Below are positions 1-11,830 of a DNA stretch of 64,000 bases, piece by piece. Origin of the DNA: Glaesserella australis (GTDB lineage: Bacteria; Pseudomonadota; Gammaproteobacteria; Enterobacterales; Pasteurellaceae). A program made the position numbers and the translations under genes. The stretch's first letter is position 1. The number at the start of each line of letters is the position of its first letter. The DNA lies in NCBI RefSeq assembly GCF_003260095.1, contig NZ_PTPX01000002.1, forward strand, positions 199,680-263,679, in the 5' to 3' direction. Under the pieces are notes generated by a model, which was not told where the DNA came from, made no database searches, and worked only from the letters and a program-made list of their open reading frames with translations.

Positions 1-1320
1 AATCAGATGCTCCAAGAGCTGTTGCAAGAGATGGACGAATATGGCATTCGCAATGATGACGGGGCGGAAGAACGGGCGAGATTACGCCGTGATGAACTGC
101 AACAACGCTTGAGCCAACACCGTATGCGGAAGTCCTATATCGACAAGCAAGTGGCGGTTATTCAAGCGGAAATGGACAATCTCACCAAAGCCGTTCGCAA
201 GGCAGAGCGTGATTACCATACTCAACGTGAAATTGTGGTGCAGGCGAAAGTCAGCTGGTGTTTGGTGCTGAAACTCTCTCGCAACAGCGATGTGGAAAAA
301 CGCTTAAATCGCCGTGAGTTAGCTTATCAATCGGCGGAAGAGTTGCGTTCGATTTCCGATAAAGCACTCGGGGCGTTGCGATTGGCGGTGGCGGATAACG
401 AATACTTGCGTGATAGCTTGCGAGCGTCTGAAGACAGCCGTAAGCCTGAAAATAAAGTGGCGTTCTTTATTTCCGTTTATCAACATCTGCGTGAGCGTAT
501 TCGTCAAGACATCATCAAAACGGACGACCCGATTGATGCGATTGAGCAGATGGAAATTGAGCTTTCTCGCTTAACCAATGAACTGACTAGCCGTGAGAAA
601 AAATTGGCGATCAGCTCTGAAAGTGTGGCGAACATTCTGCGTAAAACCATTCAGCGTGAGCAAAACCGTATTCTTCAACTCAATCAAGGCTTGCAAAATA
701 TCGCCTTTGGTCAAGTAAAAGGGGTGCGTTTGGTGGTGAACATTCGTGATACTCACGCTATTTTGCTCAATGCGTTATCTAACGACCGTGATCAGCACAG
801 TGATCTATTTGAGAACCAAAAACTAAGCTTCTCGGAAGCCTTAGCAATGCTCTACAAGCGGGTCAATCCGCATATCGAATTGGGGCAACGCACGCCACAA
901 ACAATCGGCGAAGAGTTGCTAGATTACCGCAACTATCTCGATCTCGAAGTGGAAACATTCCGTGGGGCTGACGGCTGGATGCGTGCCGAAAGTAGTGCCT
1001 TATCCACAGGGGAAGCGATTGGTACGGGTATGTCGATCTTGTTAATGGTGGTGCAAAGCTGGGAAGAAGAGTCTCGCCGTATGCGAGCTAAAGATATTCT
1101 GCCAGCCCGCTTGCTGTTCCTTGACGAAGCTGCCCGTTTGGACGCAACTTCAATCAACACGCTGTTTGAACTCTGCGAACGGTTGGATATGCAGTTACTT
1201 ATCGCCGCCCCAGAAAACATCAGCCCAGAACGTGGTACAACCTATAAATTGGTGCGTAAAATTGCCAACAATCAGGAATATGTTCACGTTGTTGGGTTGA
1301 AGGGGTTTGGGAAAGAGTAG
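1..1320 (+). CDS. mukB: MukB chromosome condensin subunit, C-terminal part (5' end outside window)
   Basis: The reading frame is open from base 1, so the gene is cut by the window edge and only about 439 C-terminal residues of a roughly 1,480-residue SMC-like protein are seen. MukB is the ATPase of the MukBEF condensin, which compacts and helps segregate the chromosome. The first ~270 residues are charged and coiled-coil-like (many E, R, Q and L). The C-terminal head carries the ABC signature LSTGEAIG and a Walker B segment [11 protein letters not shown], followed by the usual SMC D-loop region. The end (LKGFGKE) is intact and is followed directly by a terminator hairpin. In related genomes mukB closes the mukF-mukE-mukB operon; those partners would lie upstream of the window. 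Confidence 0.96.
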   Translation, partial: NQMLQELLQEMDEYGIRNDDGAEERARLRRDELQQRLSQHRMRKSYIDKQVAVIQAEMDNLTKAVRKAERDYHTQREIVVQAKVSWCLVLKLSRNSDVEKRLNRRELAYQSAEELRSISDKALGALRLAVADNEYLRDSLRASEDSRKPENKVAFFISVYQHLRERIRQDIIKTDDPIDAIEQMEIELSRLTNELTSREKKLAISSESVANILRKTIQREQNRILQLNQGLQNIAFGQVKGVRLVVNIRDTHAILLNALSNDRDQHSDLFENQKLSFSEALAMLYKRVNPHIELGQRTPQTIGEELLDYRNYLDLEVETFRGADGWMRAESSALSTGEAIGTGMSILLMVVQSWEEESRRMRAKDILPARLLFLDEAARLDATSINTLFELCERLDMQLLIAAPENISPERGTTYKLVRKIANNQEYVHVVGLKGFGKE

Positions 1321-1329
1321 TTGAAATAT

Positions 1330-1357
1330 AAGGACGCTGGTTTGGCGTCCTTTATTA
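1330..1357 (+). terminator. Terminator after mukB
   Basis: The stem AAGGACGC / GCGTCCTT is followed by TTTATTATTG, 9 bases after the mukB stop. It separates mukB transcription from the DruH-like gene. Confidence 0.75.
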
Positions 1358-1416
1358 TTGTCATGTCCCCTTGAAAACATTAACTCTATTCTTTACGAAT
1401 ATATAGGAGAATTTAT

Positions 1417-4400
1417 ATGTCTTTTTCACATGATATTTCATATTGGATGAGAACATTTTTTACTTCTCGAGAATTAGAGCGTTCTACAGGCAAGCCTCTT
1501 TATACTTATCGAATGCTTGATTCTGAATTTTCACAGCTACAAACTCTTTTATCACAATCGAAATTAGATAAAAGTGATTTAGACCGAACTTTATCCGCAG
1601 CCTTTTGTTTGTACTGTGCGGAATGGTATCGGCGAGAATATCGGAGTGGCTGGACTTGGAGTGGAATTGAACAGTCATTAAACCAAAAATTAGATAGTAA
1701 TATAAGAACACGGCTTATTCAACAAGGGTTTGCTTATTGGAAACGAGAGATTGTTCAATATACAAAGAATCATCATAGTTATTTAGGTTCTGTTTATCGT
1801 GAAGGAGGATTACCCTATACTTTATTAATTTCCGAAAATAGTCGTTTCCAAGAATTATTTAGAAATATATTAGCCTTTTATTCTCAAAATCCTCAGGTCG
1901 TTTTAGATCCTTTATTATTACTCCCTTATCTTACTTATTTCCCAGAAGCGTTAAAAAACGAAACAACCTTATCTTTAATTACTGAAATGGCAACAAAAAT
2001 TGCTTATTTAGTAGAAAAATACGATCTTTCTCTTCAAACATCTCCAGCCCATTATTTAGATATCAGAAAACCAGACTGGAAAGTTGATTTTCCAATACCA
2101 TTGAATAATGAGACAGCAGATAAATTATTATTAAGTTTGTTAGATACAGCTGTTAAGGTGCGTAGAAACCATACAAAGGATAATGAACGTTATACGCTAA
2201 TACAAACCCTGATTAATACTGAAGAGTTTAAATTTAAAGTAGAAATCAAATTAGCAAAGCTAATAACTATTAAGTCACAATATCATCTGACTCAAGCTCG
2301 CTGTGTATTGAGTTTATATGAAGGGAATGAATGTTTAACAAATATAAGTTCTGCATATGTTATTTCTAGCCATAATGAACGTTATGATATTAGTTTGCGC
2401 CAAACATATGCTCTGAGCTATAGGAAAAATCCTAAGCTTCCGATTTTTTTAGTGTTAGAACAGCAAGGCGTTATTGTATATAAAGAGCTTCTCGCAGAAA
2501 GTGAAATTGATGTAGCAGAAATGCCTTTAGTACTTAATGCAGATACTCCACCAAAGGTTATTGGTTTAGGAAGTGTCCACAGAAAAATGGACACTTTTCA
2601 TGTAGTTTTAGCAGAACAAGCAAGTATTGAAATTCAAGATGAATATTCTGAACTTATTGCAGTAACTCCTGAAGAAAATGGCTTAAAACATTATCTTTTA
2701 TCAGGTAAAGCGGTAGTTAAATATCAGAACGAGAAATTTCATATTTCTAGTCATAATGAAAAATTAAAAAAACAATTTCGTCTAGTTGGTTCAATGTTAC
2801 CTTATTTTACTCCTACAGGTTGTCCAATTTACTTAGGATTACCAAAAATAAGTCAATTAGATGATGAATTCCGGCTTGATATGGGACAAGGACATAGTGT
2901 TTATGGTGAAAAATATGTACGAATTTTAGATCAATCAGATAATCTTTTATTTAAACAAAAAATAGCAGTATTACCTGAAGATTTTAGAATTAAATTCAGT
3001 AAATCTAAAAGCCCTAAAGAAGGTATCATAGAGTTTTATTCTGAGAAGAATTTTATTATCTACAAACCTAATAGTTCATTAGGTATTGAAAGTGAAATTA
3101 TTAAGAATCAAACAGGGTATAATAGCAAACATCTTCTTGTAAGAAATCTTGAAAGTCACAAATCAAAACTACAGCTTGGAATTGGTATTAATCTACAATC
3201 TAAAGTTGATATCATTCTGCCATTTCCTTCATCAGGTGTGCAAGTTTTAGATCATGAAGATCAAGAAGTTTCAATTTATCACTCTCTCTCTTTACACGAA
3301 CTACTAGGTAGTCGAGTACGTCTCTATCCTGATATAGGTACAGCAACAAACTATTCTATTGATTTAAAAAACAGCCATAATAATTTTTATTGTTTTCAAT
3401 ATCTTGTAAAAGATAGTCCATTAGATATAAATTTAAATGAATTTAAGCCAGAAATAATGTCTTTGTTTTCGGTATCCAAAAATTTGGATGAGCAGGTTAA
3501 GTTAATTATTAGTCAAAATAACTGTGTTGTTCGCCAAATAAATTTAACACTTTATGCCACAGATTTAATTCTCCAAGGGAATGAAATTAAAATGAAAAAT
3601 CCTAGCGAAAAAATTCAGCTAGAATTACTTTCTTTAACTTCATTAGAATGTACAAAATTAAATAAAGATATTAATGGTAATTTTATATTGCCAAATGAAC
3701 TTGATTCCCCAAGTTTGATTTTGTCAAACGCCAATTCTGACTTAAAGAGTAGGGCAATTTTTATACCTGCTACGAGTAAATTTGAAGTTGAAGGCGATTT
3801 ACAGCAAGCTATTGTATTACCTCCATCTCTTTATTCTAAAGGAATACAAGAAGTATTGAATAGAATGGTAGAAGACTTAAATCATTCTGGATGGGATTAT
3901 TTATCTCGACTTTACCAGAAATTTAGTTATTTGCCATTATCTACTTTTTTTGTCTGGAAGGAATTAATTAAAAACAATAAGGCATTAACTGCTTTTGTAC
4001 TAAAATATCCGAAAACGGAACATGTTATGGAACATTTACAATATGAATTTAATGTAATTTGGTCTCTTGTTCCTATTAATATGTGGTCTGAACAAATCAT
4101 TCGATTTAGACAGAGTTTAAATTCCTTACCTGAAATTATTATTGAATCATTAATAAATAATAAGCTAGAACAAATTAAACGTTTCTCTCCAAGTTTTAGA
4201 TATTCAGAAAAACCTATTACCCGTGAAATGATGAAACGTTGTTTCTCTGGTTGGTATCAAGAACTTCACAATAAAAATCTTGAAAGATTTTGGATAAGTG
4301 ATTTTGGTACAGAACTTGCTAGTTGGGCTAGGGACAAAGGTATTGATCTTAATATTCAGTTTGAATATAAGGAACAAGCGGTTATTTTCTTTCCATTTTT

Positions 4401-4560
4401 TGCAGCAGCAGTAACTTGTGGAAAAGAGAGTTTCGATAGTTTACGCTCAATGGAAGATAAAGATTTCTATACATTTAAAATGTTGATGGAATTTGATATT
4501 GATTGGTTTAATTCTATTTATTTATGCGCAATCCAATTATTTAAAGATGAGGAAAGATAA
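1417..4560 (+). CDS. druH: DruH-like protein of a putative type III Druantia anti-phage system (STY4851/YjiT-like)
   Basis: This is a 1,047-residue protein with no catalytic motif that I can recognise. It is AT-rich, has no signal peptide or membrane segment, and looks cytoplasmic. It starts at ATG 1417 after a good AGGAGA site at about 1403-1408. Its stop is immediately followed by the ATG of the 2,055-residue helicase gene, so the two are translationally coupled. The call rests on architecture: type III Druantia consists of a large protein of unknown fold (DruH, around 1,000 residues) beside a giant DUF1998-type helicase (DruE), and both size and order fit. The N-terminal style (tryptophan- and tyrosine-rich, e.g. 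SGWTWSGIEQ) resembles what I recall of the STY4851/YjiT family, but I could not run a profile. Alternative: an unrelated partner of a DUF1998 helicase. Confidence 0.68.
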   Translation: MSFSHDISYWMRTFFTSRELERSTGKPLYTYRMLDSEFSQLQTLLSQSKLDKSDLDRTLSAAFCLYCAEWYRREYRSGWTWSGIEQSLNQKLDSNIRTRLIQQGFAYWKREIVQYTKNHHSYLGSVYREGGLPYTLLISENSRFQELFRNILAFYSQNPQVVLDPLLLLPYLTYFPEALKNETTLSLITEMATKIAYLVEKYDLSLQTSPAHYLDIRKPDWKVDFPIPLNNETADKLLLSLLDTAVKVRRNHTKDNERYTLIQTLINTEEFKFKVEIKLAKLITIKSQYHLTQARCVLSLYEGNECLTNISSAYVISSHNERYDISLRQTYALSYRKNPKLPIFLVLEQQGVIVYKELLAESEIDVAEMPLVLNADTPPKVIGLGSVHRKMDTFHVVLAEQASIEIQDEYSELIAVTPEENGLKHYLLSGKAVVKYQNEKFHISSHNEKLKKQFRLVGSMLPYFTPTGCPIYLGLPKISQLDDEFRLDMGQGHSVYGEKYVRILDQSDNLLFKQKIAVLPEDFRIKFSKSKSPKEGIIEFYSEKNFIIYKPNSSLGIESEIIKNQTGYNSKHLLVRNLESHKSKLQLGIGINLQSKVDIILPFPSSGVQVLDHEDQEVSIYHSLSLHELLGSRVRLYPDIGTATNYSIDLKNSHNNFYCFQYLVKDSPLDINLNEFKPEIMSLFSVSKNLDEQVKLIISQNNCVVRQINLTLYATDLILQGNEIKMKNPSEKIQLELLSLTSLECTKLNKDINGNFILPNELDSPSLILSNANSDLKSRAIFIPATSKFEVEGDLQQAIVLPPSLYSKGIQEVLNRMVEDLNHSGWDYLSRLYQKFSYLPLSTFFVWKELIKNNKALTAFVLKYPKTEHVMEHLQYEFNVIWSLVPINMWSEQIIRFRQSLNSLPEIIIESLINNKLEQIKRFSPSFRYSEKPITREMMKRCFSGWYQELHNKNLERFWISDFGTELASWARDKGIDLNIQFEYKEQAVIFFPFFAAAVTCGKESFDSLRSMEDKDFYTFKMLMEFDIDWFNSIYLCAIQLFKDEER

Positions 4561-7500
4561 ATGAAACCCTATTTTGCAGCTTTAAGAAATCAGGCAAATA
4601 ATAAAGCAAGAGAAGCGAGTTTAAGTATTTTAGGTATTTCTCAACCTGAACTTAGAAATCATTTGAGTCACCAAATGAACCAGTCAGAAACTTTTGTTGC
4701 AGAACCTGTATTTGAACCTATGTTTGCATGGGAAACAGATAGTAGGAAAATGACTGATTTAGTGAAGGAAAATTTGCTTTCTGAAGCGGTAGTGAATGCG
4801 TTAGATAAGGCTAAAGATAAGGAAAAATATAAACGCTATGCTTTTGAAAAACATTGGTCTCCCTTTAAACATCAATACCAAGCATGGAAAGATCTGTTGT
4901 CTGAAAAACCACAATCTCGCATTATTACTAGTGGTACAGGTTCAGGAAAAACAGAATGTTTTATGATTCCTGTTTTGGAAGATTTGTATCGTGAAATGGC
5001 ACAAGATGATCAAGCCTTAATAGGCGTTAGAGCACTCTTTTTATATCCATTAAATGCATTAATTAGTTCTCAGCGTGAGCGATTAGAAGCTTGGACAGGT
5101 TATTTTGGCGGTAAAATCCGTTTTTGTTTATACAATGGGGATACCAAGGAGCATGCAGATAAAGTAAAAGCTGAACAGGATAATCTTCCACAAATGGTAC
5201 TTTCTCGTGAGCGTTTACGTGAAAGTCCTCCGCCTATCCTTGTAACCAATGGCACCATGTTAGAACATATGCTTATTCGCCAAGTAGACGCGCCTATTTT
5301 AAATAAATCGAAAGGTAAATTACGCTGGATTATTTTAGATGAAGCTCACACTTATATGGGCTCTCAAGCGGCAGAGTTAGCCTTACAATTACGTCGAGTG
5401 ATGCATGCTTTTGATGTTGAAGCAAAAGATATCCGCTTTGTTGCTACATCTGCAACAATTGCTGGTTCAGATGCGGAAGCGCAGCTTAAGCGTTACTTAG
5501 CCCAACTTGCGAATATTTCAGAAAATCAAATTGCGATTATCGGCGGGCGTCGCCAAATTCCACCACTTTCACCTTTACCCGAACAAGATTATACCTTAGA
5601 ACAGTTAGAGCAACTTGAAAGTGAGCAAGAAGTTTCCGAAATGCGTTTTAATGCTTTATTAAGTTGTAAACAAGCGGTACGTATGCGGCAATTTTTTGCA
5701 GAACAAGTGCGTTCAGTAAAAGACGCGTTAGCTGCTTTTCCTGCACTCTCGGAGCAAGATCTTTATCGTTGGCTTGATCTTTGTACTTCAACTAAAGCCG
5801 AAAAAAACGGTGAAGCATTTTTAAAATTACGTTCACATTATTTTCAACGTACACTTGCAGGTCTTTGGGCTTGTATTGATCCAAATTGTTCTGCTAAACA
5901 TACCACTCCATTAAAACAAAATTGGACATATGGTAAAGTGTTTAGCCAGCAAAGATCGAAATGTGATTGTGGCGCAGCAGTATTAGAATTAGTGTTTTGT
6001 GAAGAGTGCAATACTCCACATTTATTAGCAAATTTACAGGATGAGCAACTAAAACAATGGGCAGGTAAAGTTGAAGATGAATTTGTTTTATTGGATGAAA
6101 GTGGTCCTGAAAATATAGATGTTCCAGATGTTGTTAATATGCAATTAGGGGAAGAAGTATTACTTAGTCCATATTCACACCCTGATTATATTCCACGCCA
6201 ATTTGATAGAAATGGTTTATCACAAGATTTAAAAGGGAGCGTAATTCGCTATTATCAATTGCATAGTGATACTCAAGTGTGTTCTGTATGTGATCATAAA
6301 GGGCGAGGAACGCATGGTAAAGCAATGCGTCGTAGTTTACTTGGCGTGCCTTTTTATGCAATGAATCTTGTTCCAACCGTGTTGGAGTATTGTGCTGAAA
6401 GTGAAGATAATAAACTTGATAAGCCTTGTCGTGGTAAACGTTTGATTACTTTTACAGATAGTCGTCAAGGTACGGCTAAATTGACGATAAAAATGCAACA
6501 GGATGCAGAGCATTCTCGTCTACGTGGTTTAGTTGTGAAAAAACTAAAACAATCTGTTAAATTCAAGACAAGTTTATCTCCCGAATTAATTAAAAAAATG
6601 CCAGGGCTTGATAAACTTGATAAGGAGATACTAAAACTAAATTGGTCAAAATGGCAAGAGATTTTTGATCTACAAACAAAACAAGAAATTGAAGCTTATT
6701 TACAAGATGATGGCGATATTTCACCGCTTGCTAAGCCTTGGAAAGAGATGGAGACTGAAATTGCTAAGGATATTGGCTTAGTTATGTTAGAAGAGAATCG
6801 TCGTTTAGAACCAAATATCTTTAATGAAACAGATGGTTCTTTGAGATTAGCGAGATTGTTATTATTACGAGAATTTACTCGTCGCCCAAAAAGTCGCAAT
6901 AACTTAGAGACTCAAGGTTTAGTAAAATTAGTTTATCCTGCCTTAGAAAAAATTAATCGTGCACCGAATTATTGGGATAATAGAGGGCTAACACTAGAAG
7001 ATTGGAAAGATTTCTTAAAAGTTTCCCTTGATTTTTATGTCCGAGAACGAATTTTTGTAGAAATTGAACAGGGTTTAAAACGTTGGATTGGTATTCCGAT
7101 GTTTGAACAACGTTTAATTAGCCCAACATCTCAAGATGCTGAACAAAGTAACTATCGCCGTTGGATTCAAGTAAACCAAGGAAAAAGACAGCAACAACGA
7201 TTGATTAGTTTGCTTGTGGCAGGTTCTGGGTTAAAACCAGAGAAAAATGCCGATGCGGATATTTTAAATGAGTGGTTAAAAGCAGCTTGGTCTGATTTAG
7301 TTCGGTTACAAATTCTTACAGAATCTGATAAAAAATACCGTTTGGATTTTACACATCAGCCGAAAGAGAATGAACATAATGTAAGTCTTGCTTTAATGGA
7401 TAAAGCCTATATCTGTCCTATTAGTAACAAGTTGCTTGACACTACATTTAAAGGATTTACCCCTTATTTACCATCTGCATTTATGGAGCTAGCTAAGACA

Positions 7501-10500
7501 CCTGATTTTGCTGAGTTCAAGTGTGAAGAAGTGAAATTACCAGCGCTTTGGATGTTTGAAGATAGCGACGATTATCTTAAAGCATTGGATTTAACTCGTC
7601 AGCAAATTGCAGACAATCTAGATGTTCAGAGATTACGTGAGCAGAATTTATGGACAGACACTAATGATAGTGCAGTCGAAGGTGGACATTATTACACAGT
7701 TGCAGAGCACTCTGCGCAACAAAATCGTTCACAACTAGAACTTTATGAAGATGAATTTAAAAAAGGTAGAAAAAATGTTTTAAATTGTTCTACTACGATG
7801 GAAATGGGCGTGGATATCGGCGGCATTATGGCTGTTATTATGAACAATGTTCCTCCCCATCCTGCTAATTACTTACAACGTGCTGGACGTGCAGGGCGAT
7901 CTAAAGAATCTAGAGCTGTGAGTTTCACCCTGTGTAAAGATAATCCACACGATCAAGCGGTATTTGCAAATCCGAAATGGGCGTTTTCTACACCAATTCC
8001 TGCACCTTATGTTGAATTTAGCTCACAGAAATTAGTTCAACGTCATCTAAATGCATTTTTATTGGGTAAGTTCTTATTGACACTGGGTATTAGCAAAGAG
8101 AGAACGAAGCTAACAACCGAATGGTTTTTCAGCAAAATAGATGCTGAAAATAGTCGTTCTTTTGCTGAAAAATTTGAAGCTTGGCTGTTAGATGAAAATA
8201 TAGGGGAAAAATATAGAACAACCATACTTAATATTTTGCGTGGTACTATTTTGCAAAGTAGCTCGGTTAAACAAATTTGTATGAGATCCAAACAAGAAAT
8301 ACAAAAAATCCGAGAGCGTTGGCAAGGCGATTTTAATTATGTCGATACTCAATTGAGAACAGCCACGGGGTATTATAAATATAGCCTTACTCAAGAAAAG
8401 AAACGTCTGTGCGATGCATACTTATTAACCATATTATCTCAAAAGACTTATTTACCGTCTTATGGTTTTCCAACAAACATTGTGGAATTAGTTACAGATA
8501 ATTTAAATCAAGCAAAAACAGAGAAAGAAGGGTCAACACAGAAAACAAAAGCTTTACCGTCTAGGGAATTATCAGTTGCTATCCGTGAATATGCTCCAGG
8601 GGTAGATGTTGCTCTTGATGGCGTTGTTTATCGTAGTGCGGGTATTACATTGAATTGGCAGAAAATCTATGAGCCAAATGCGAAAGAAGCCCAACAATTT
8701 GATGTAGCGTGGCGTTGCCCACAATGTGGTGAATCAGGGTATGAAACGGGATCAGCAAAATATGGGCAATTAAAATGTTCAAATTGTGATTGTACTATTC
8801 CAAATGAATATAAAAAAAGAACTATTCAGCCAACAGGTTTCTTAGTGGATTTCTATCAACCAATATCTAATAATGTGGCAGAGAATCATTTTTTACCTAT
8901 TCAAAATGCTTGGGTTATTGCTAAAGGTGAAATGAAATCTTTGCCCGTTCCTGAGTTAGGATTAATGCGTGCTGATAGTCAAGGACACGTATTCCATCAT
9001 AATTCTGGATTTGGTGGAAAAGGATATGCGGTTTGTATGGGCTGTGGTCGAGCAGAATCAATGACAAAAGATGACGGCTATCCAGCTAAACTTAATCCGG
9101 AAGATCCAAAGTCACAGCATTTTTCACCTAAAGCAGTCAATGTTAAAGATGGGGAAAAACGAACAGCTTGTTCAGGCAACATTTTACGTAATATACATTT
9201 AGGTGTTTCAACTTATACTGATGTTTTTGAGTTGATTTTACGTAGCCCAGAAAATGGTTACTTGGGAAATAGTAAGGAAGATCGAGTGATTGCTACGACT
9301 CTTGCCGTTGCACTACGCAGAGCTTTGGCAGAACAATTAGGTATTTCTATTAACGAAATTCAATACAGTATTCGCCCTGTGATTTTATCGGGTTGTCAAC
9401 ATAGTTTTGCACTACAGCTATTTGATTCAATCTCTGGTGGAGCGGGGTTTGCGAGTAATACGATTCATCATATTAATGATGTATTGAAAAAAATGATCAG
9501 TATTTTGAATTGTCATTCTCAATGTGAAGCTTATTGTTCAAGTTGTTTATTGGAAAATGACTCCCGTTTTGATACAGATAAGCTTGATCGTAAAAGAACA
9601 CTGTTATGGTTAGGATCTTTTTCACAGCATTTAGATTTACCACAAGAGTACCAGACATTGATTAAAAATGGACAATATAGTGCTTTAAATTTAACAGAGA
9701 AATTAAGAGATCTACTTCATCAAAATGTGAGTGAGATAACATTTGTGTTATCTGAAAATAGTGATGATTGGCAAATTTCTTTTACCCAAATTCGTCATCA
9801 ACTATTAACGTTATTATCTTCAGGTGTAGATATTAAATTTGTTTTATCTAAACAACATTACGATGAAGAAGTTCAAGACTTCTTTACTCAATTGCAACAG
9901 CTTGGTATTAATTTTATTTGTGCAAATGTAAATCAGCATATTGTTTATCAAGTAAAAACAGAAAAAGGATTGTTGACACTTGCTACATCTAATACATCAG
10001 CAAAAAACTTAGGTGAAACTTGGTTACACAGTGATGGGGTTGTTATTTATTCTTATGATGAACCCTTAATTACTGGTGATGCAGTACACTTTGAAAGAAG
10101 AGCATCGGCTAGCCAATTTGTATTAGAAATATCAGATGAATTAAGTGGAAAACAGCTTAATTATTTTGGACGTGGCTTAAAAGCACTGTTGGAGAAACAA
10201 AAAGATGAATTTAAAACATTATGGGAAAATGATGATGTCATAACTTTACACTATAGTGATCGTTATTTACGTAATCCAATTATGATTTTATTGCTTGCTG
10301 AAGTATTAAAAACCTTCGCAGGAAAATCTAGACCGACCATCAGTATACAAAGTGTATTTACACATGATGGAAGTTATTCGGTTGCTCGCTTATTAAAGCA
10401 CGATTGGTATCGTCAAGAAGATTACCAAACGGTGGTACAAAAGTATCTTACTGAACGAACTGGTTTAACTGTTCACTTAGATATTCAATCCTATAATCGG

Positions 10501-10728
10501 AATTTACCTCACAGTCGCTCTTTAACCATAATCTTTAAATCAGGTAGAAAAATACAAATCTTTTTCGATCAGGGTATGGGGTTTTGGAGATTGGAAACTG
10601 AAGGATCATTTAATTTTGATTTTGAGAAAAATGTAGATGATCAAGTAAAACGCTTAGATGAAGTTAGAAAGTCATCTATCGTTAAGAATGCTGATTATCC
10701 AACATTAATTGCTATGAAGCTTAGCTAA
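4561..10728 (+). CDS. druE: DruE-like giant DEAH-box helicase with DUF1998-type zinc region
   Basis: This is a 2,055-residue SF2 helicase. Visible motifs: Walker A TGSGKT with K130; DEAH box D260-H263 followed by the [11 protein letters not shown] helix; motif III-like ATSAT near residue 298; a helicase C-terminal domain with MGVDIGG near 1082 and motif [10 protein letters not shown] at 1106-1113. Cysteine clusters suggest zinc sites near 437-480 (CxxxxC, CDC, CxxC), near 1385-1410 (CPQC, CSNCDC) and at the end of a DUF1998-like segment ([18 protein letters not shown] from about 1611, then C1651, C1655, C1659, C1662). About 390 residues follow with no motif I recognise. Size and domain order match DruE of Druantia. 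DISARM splits similar parts between DrmA and DrmB and adds a methylase, which is absent here. The gene is contiguous with the DruH-like gene (0 bp spacing). Confidence 0.78.
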   Translation: MKPYFAALRNQANNKAREASLSILGISQPELRNHLSHQMNQSETFVAEPVFEPMFAWETDSRKMTDLVKENLLSEAVVNALDKAKDKEKYKRYAFEKHWSPFKHQYQAWKDLLSEKPQSRIITSGTGSGKTECFMIPVLEDLYREMAQDDQALIGVRALFLYPLNALISSQRERLEAWTGYFGGKIRFCLYNGDTKEHADKVKAEQDNLPQMVLSRERLRESPPPILVTNGTMLEHMLIRQVDAPILNKSKGKLRWIILDEAHTYMGSQAAELALQLRRVMHAFDVEAKDIRFVATSATIAGSDAEAQLKRYLAQLANISENQIAIIGGRRQIPPLSPLPEQDYTLEQLEQLESEQEVSEMRFNALLSCKQAVRMRQFFAEQVRSVKDALAAFPALSEQDLYRWLDLCTSTKAEKNGEAFLKLRSHYFQRTLAGLWACIDPNCSAKHTTPLKQNWTYGKVFSQQRSKCDCGAAVLELVFCEECNTPHLLANLQDEQLKQWAGKVEDEFVLLDESGPENIDVPDVVNMQLGEEVLLSPYSHPDYIPRQFDRNGLSQDLKGSVIRYYQLHSDTQVCSVCDHKGRGTHGKAMRRSLLGVPFYAMNLVPTVLEYCAESEDNKLDKPCRGKRLITFTDSRQGTAKLTIKMQQDAEHSRLRGLVVKKLKQSVKFKTSLSPELIKKMPGLDKLDKEILKLNWSKWQEIFDLQTKQEIEAYLQDDGDISPLAKPWKEMETEIAKDIGLVMLEENRRLEPNIFNETDGSLRLARLLLLREFTRRPKSRNNLETQGLVKLVYPALEKINRAPNYWDNRGLTLEDWKDFLKVSLDFYVRERIFVEIEQGLKRWIGIPMFEQRLISPTSQDAEQSNYRRWIQVNQGKRQQQRLISLLVAGSGLKPEKNADADILNEWLKAAWSDLVRLQILTESDKKYRLDFTHQPKENEHNVSLALMDKAYICPISNKLLDTTFKGFTPYLPSAFMELAKTPDFAEFKCEEVKLPALWMFEDSDDYLKALDLTRQQIADNLDVQRLREQNLWTDTNDSAVEGGHYYTVAEHSAQQNRSQLELYEDEFKKGRKNVLNCSTTMEMGVDIGGIMAVIMNNVPPHPANYLQRAGRAGRSKESRAVSFTLCKDNPHDQAVFANPKWAFSTPIPAPYVEFSSQKLVQRHLNAFLLGKFLLTLGISKERTKLTTEWFFSKIDAENSRSFAEKFEAWLLDENIGEKYRTTILNILRGTILQSSSVKQICMRSKQEIQKIRERWQGDFNYVDTQLRTATGYYKYSLTQEKKRLCDAYLLTILSQKTYLPSYGFPTNIVELVTDNLNQAKTEKEGSTQKTKALPSRELSVAIREYAPGVDVALDGVVYRSAGITLNWQKIYEPNAKEAQQFDVAWRCPQCGESGYETGSAKYGQLKCSNCDCTIPNEYKKRTIQPTGFLVDFYQPISNNVAENHFLPIQNAWVIAKGEMKSLPVPELGLMRADSQGHVFHHNSGFGGKGYAVCMGCGRAESMTKDDGYPAKLNPEDPKSQHFSPKAVNVKDGEKRTACSGNILRNIHLGVSTYTDVFELILRSPENGYLGNSKEDRVIATTLAVALRRALAEQLGISINEIQYSIRPVILSGCQHSFALQLFDSISGGAGFASNTIHHINDVLKKMISILNCHSQCEAYCSSCLLENDSRFDTDKLDRKRTLLWLGSFSQHLDLPQEYQTLIKNGQYSALNLTEKLRDLLHQNVSEITFVLSENSDDWQISFTQIRHQLLTLLSSGVDIKFVLSKQHYDEEVQDFFTQLQQLGINFICANVNQHIVYQVKTEKGLLTLATSNTSAKNLGETWLHSDGVVIYSYDEPLITGDAVHFERRASASQFVLEISDELSGKQLNYFGRGLKALLEKQKDEFKTLWENDDVITLHYSDRYLRNPIMILLLAEVLKTFAGKSRPTISIQSVFTHDGSYSVARLLKHDWYRQEDYQTVVQKYLTERTGLTVHLDIQSYNRNLPHSRSLTIIFKSGRKIQIFFDQGMGFWRLETEGSFNFDFEKNVDDQVKRLDEVRKSSIVKNADYPTLIAMKLS

Positions 10729-10741
10729 AAATGCGACATTA

Positions 10742-10824
10742 TGTAGTAGTTGCACAAAACTCAGAAAAGCCTTGTAGACACAGAGATTATTCTCTCCCTT
10801 ACGCTGTATTGTGCAATTGCTACA
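10742..10824. repeat. Long imperfect inverted repeat downstream of druE
   Basis: A 16-base arm (TGTAGTAGTTGCACAA, 10742-10757) is matched by the reverse complement of 10809-10824 with two mismatches. The arms enclose about 51 bases. It lies 13 bases after the druE stop. The loop is too long for a normal terminator, and a separate terminator follows. Function unknown; it may be a recombination or insertion scar at the end of the defence block. Confidence 0.5.
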
Positions 10825-10856
10825 TAAAACCGTAAAAAATTAGCAGGTAGAATTTG

Positions 10857-10883
10857 AAAGCAGGCAGATCAGCCCGCTTTTTT
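10857..10883 (+). terminator. Terminator downstream of druE
   Basis: The stem AAAGCAGGC / GCCCGCTTT (one mismatch) has a 6-base loop and is followed by a run of T. It lies about 130 bases past the druE stop and 87 bases before dapB. Confidence 0.65.
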
Positions 10884-10930
10884 ACTATTATTCATAGTGG
10901 ACAGTTCTCATTTTATGGAGTTTCTTGTAG

Positions 10931-11782
<852 letters not shown>

Positions 11783-11788
11783 GCGAAT

Positions 11789-11820
11789 ACAAGCGGTCAA
11801 TTTTAACAAACAATTTGCAA
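11789..11820 (+). other. Extended Apl-type DNA uptake signal sequence
   Basis: The core ACAAGCGGTC at 11789-11798 is followed by the AT-rich spacer and a CAATTTGCAA tail ending at 11820. This is the extended uptake motif of the Actinobacillus/Mannheimia branch. It lies in the gap between dapB and the next gene. Confidence 0.8.
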
Positions 11821-11830
11821 AGGAAATATC

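Noticed and set aside
4561..10728. DISARM-type (DrmA/DrmB) assignment of the giant helicase
   Set aside because: DISARM separates helicase and DUF1998 proteins and includes a DNA methylase and often a PLD protein; none is present here.
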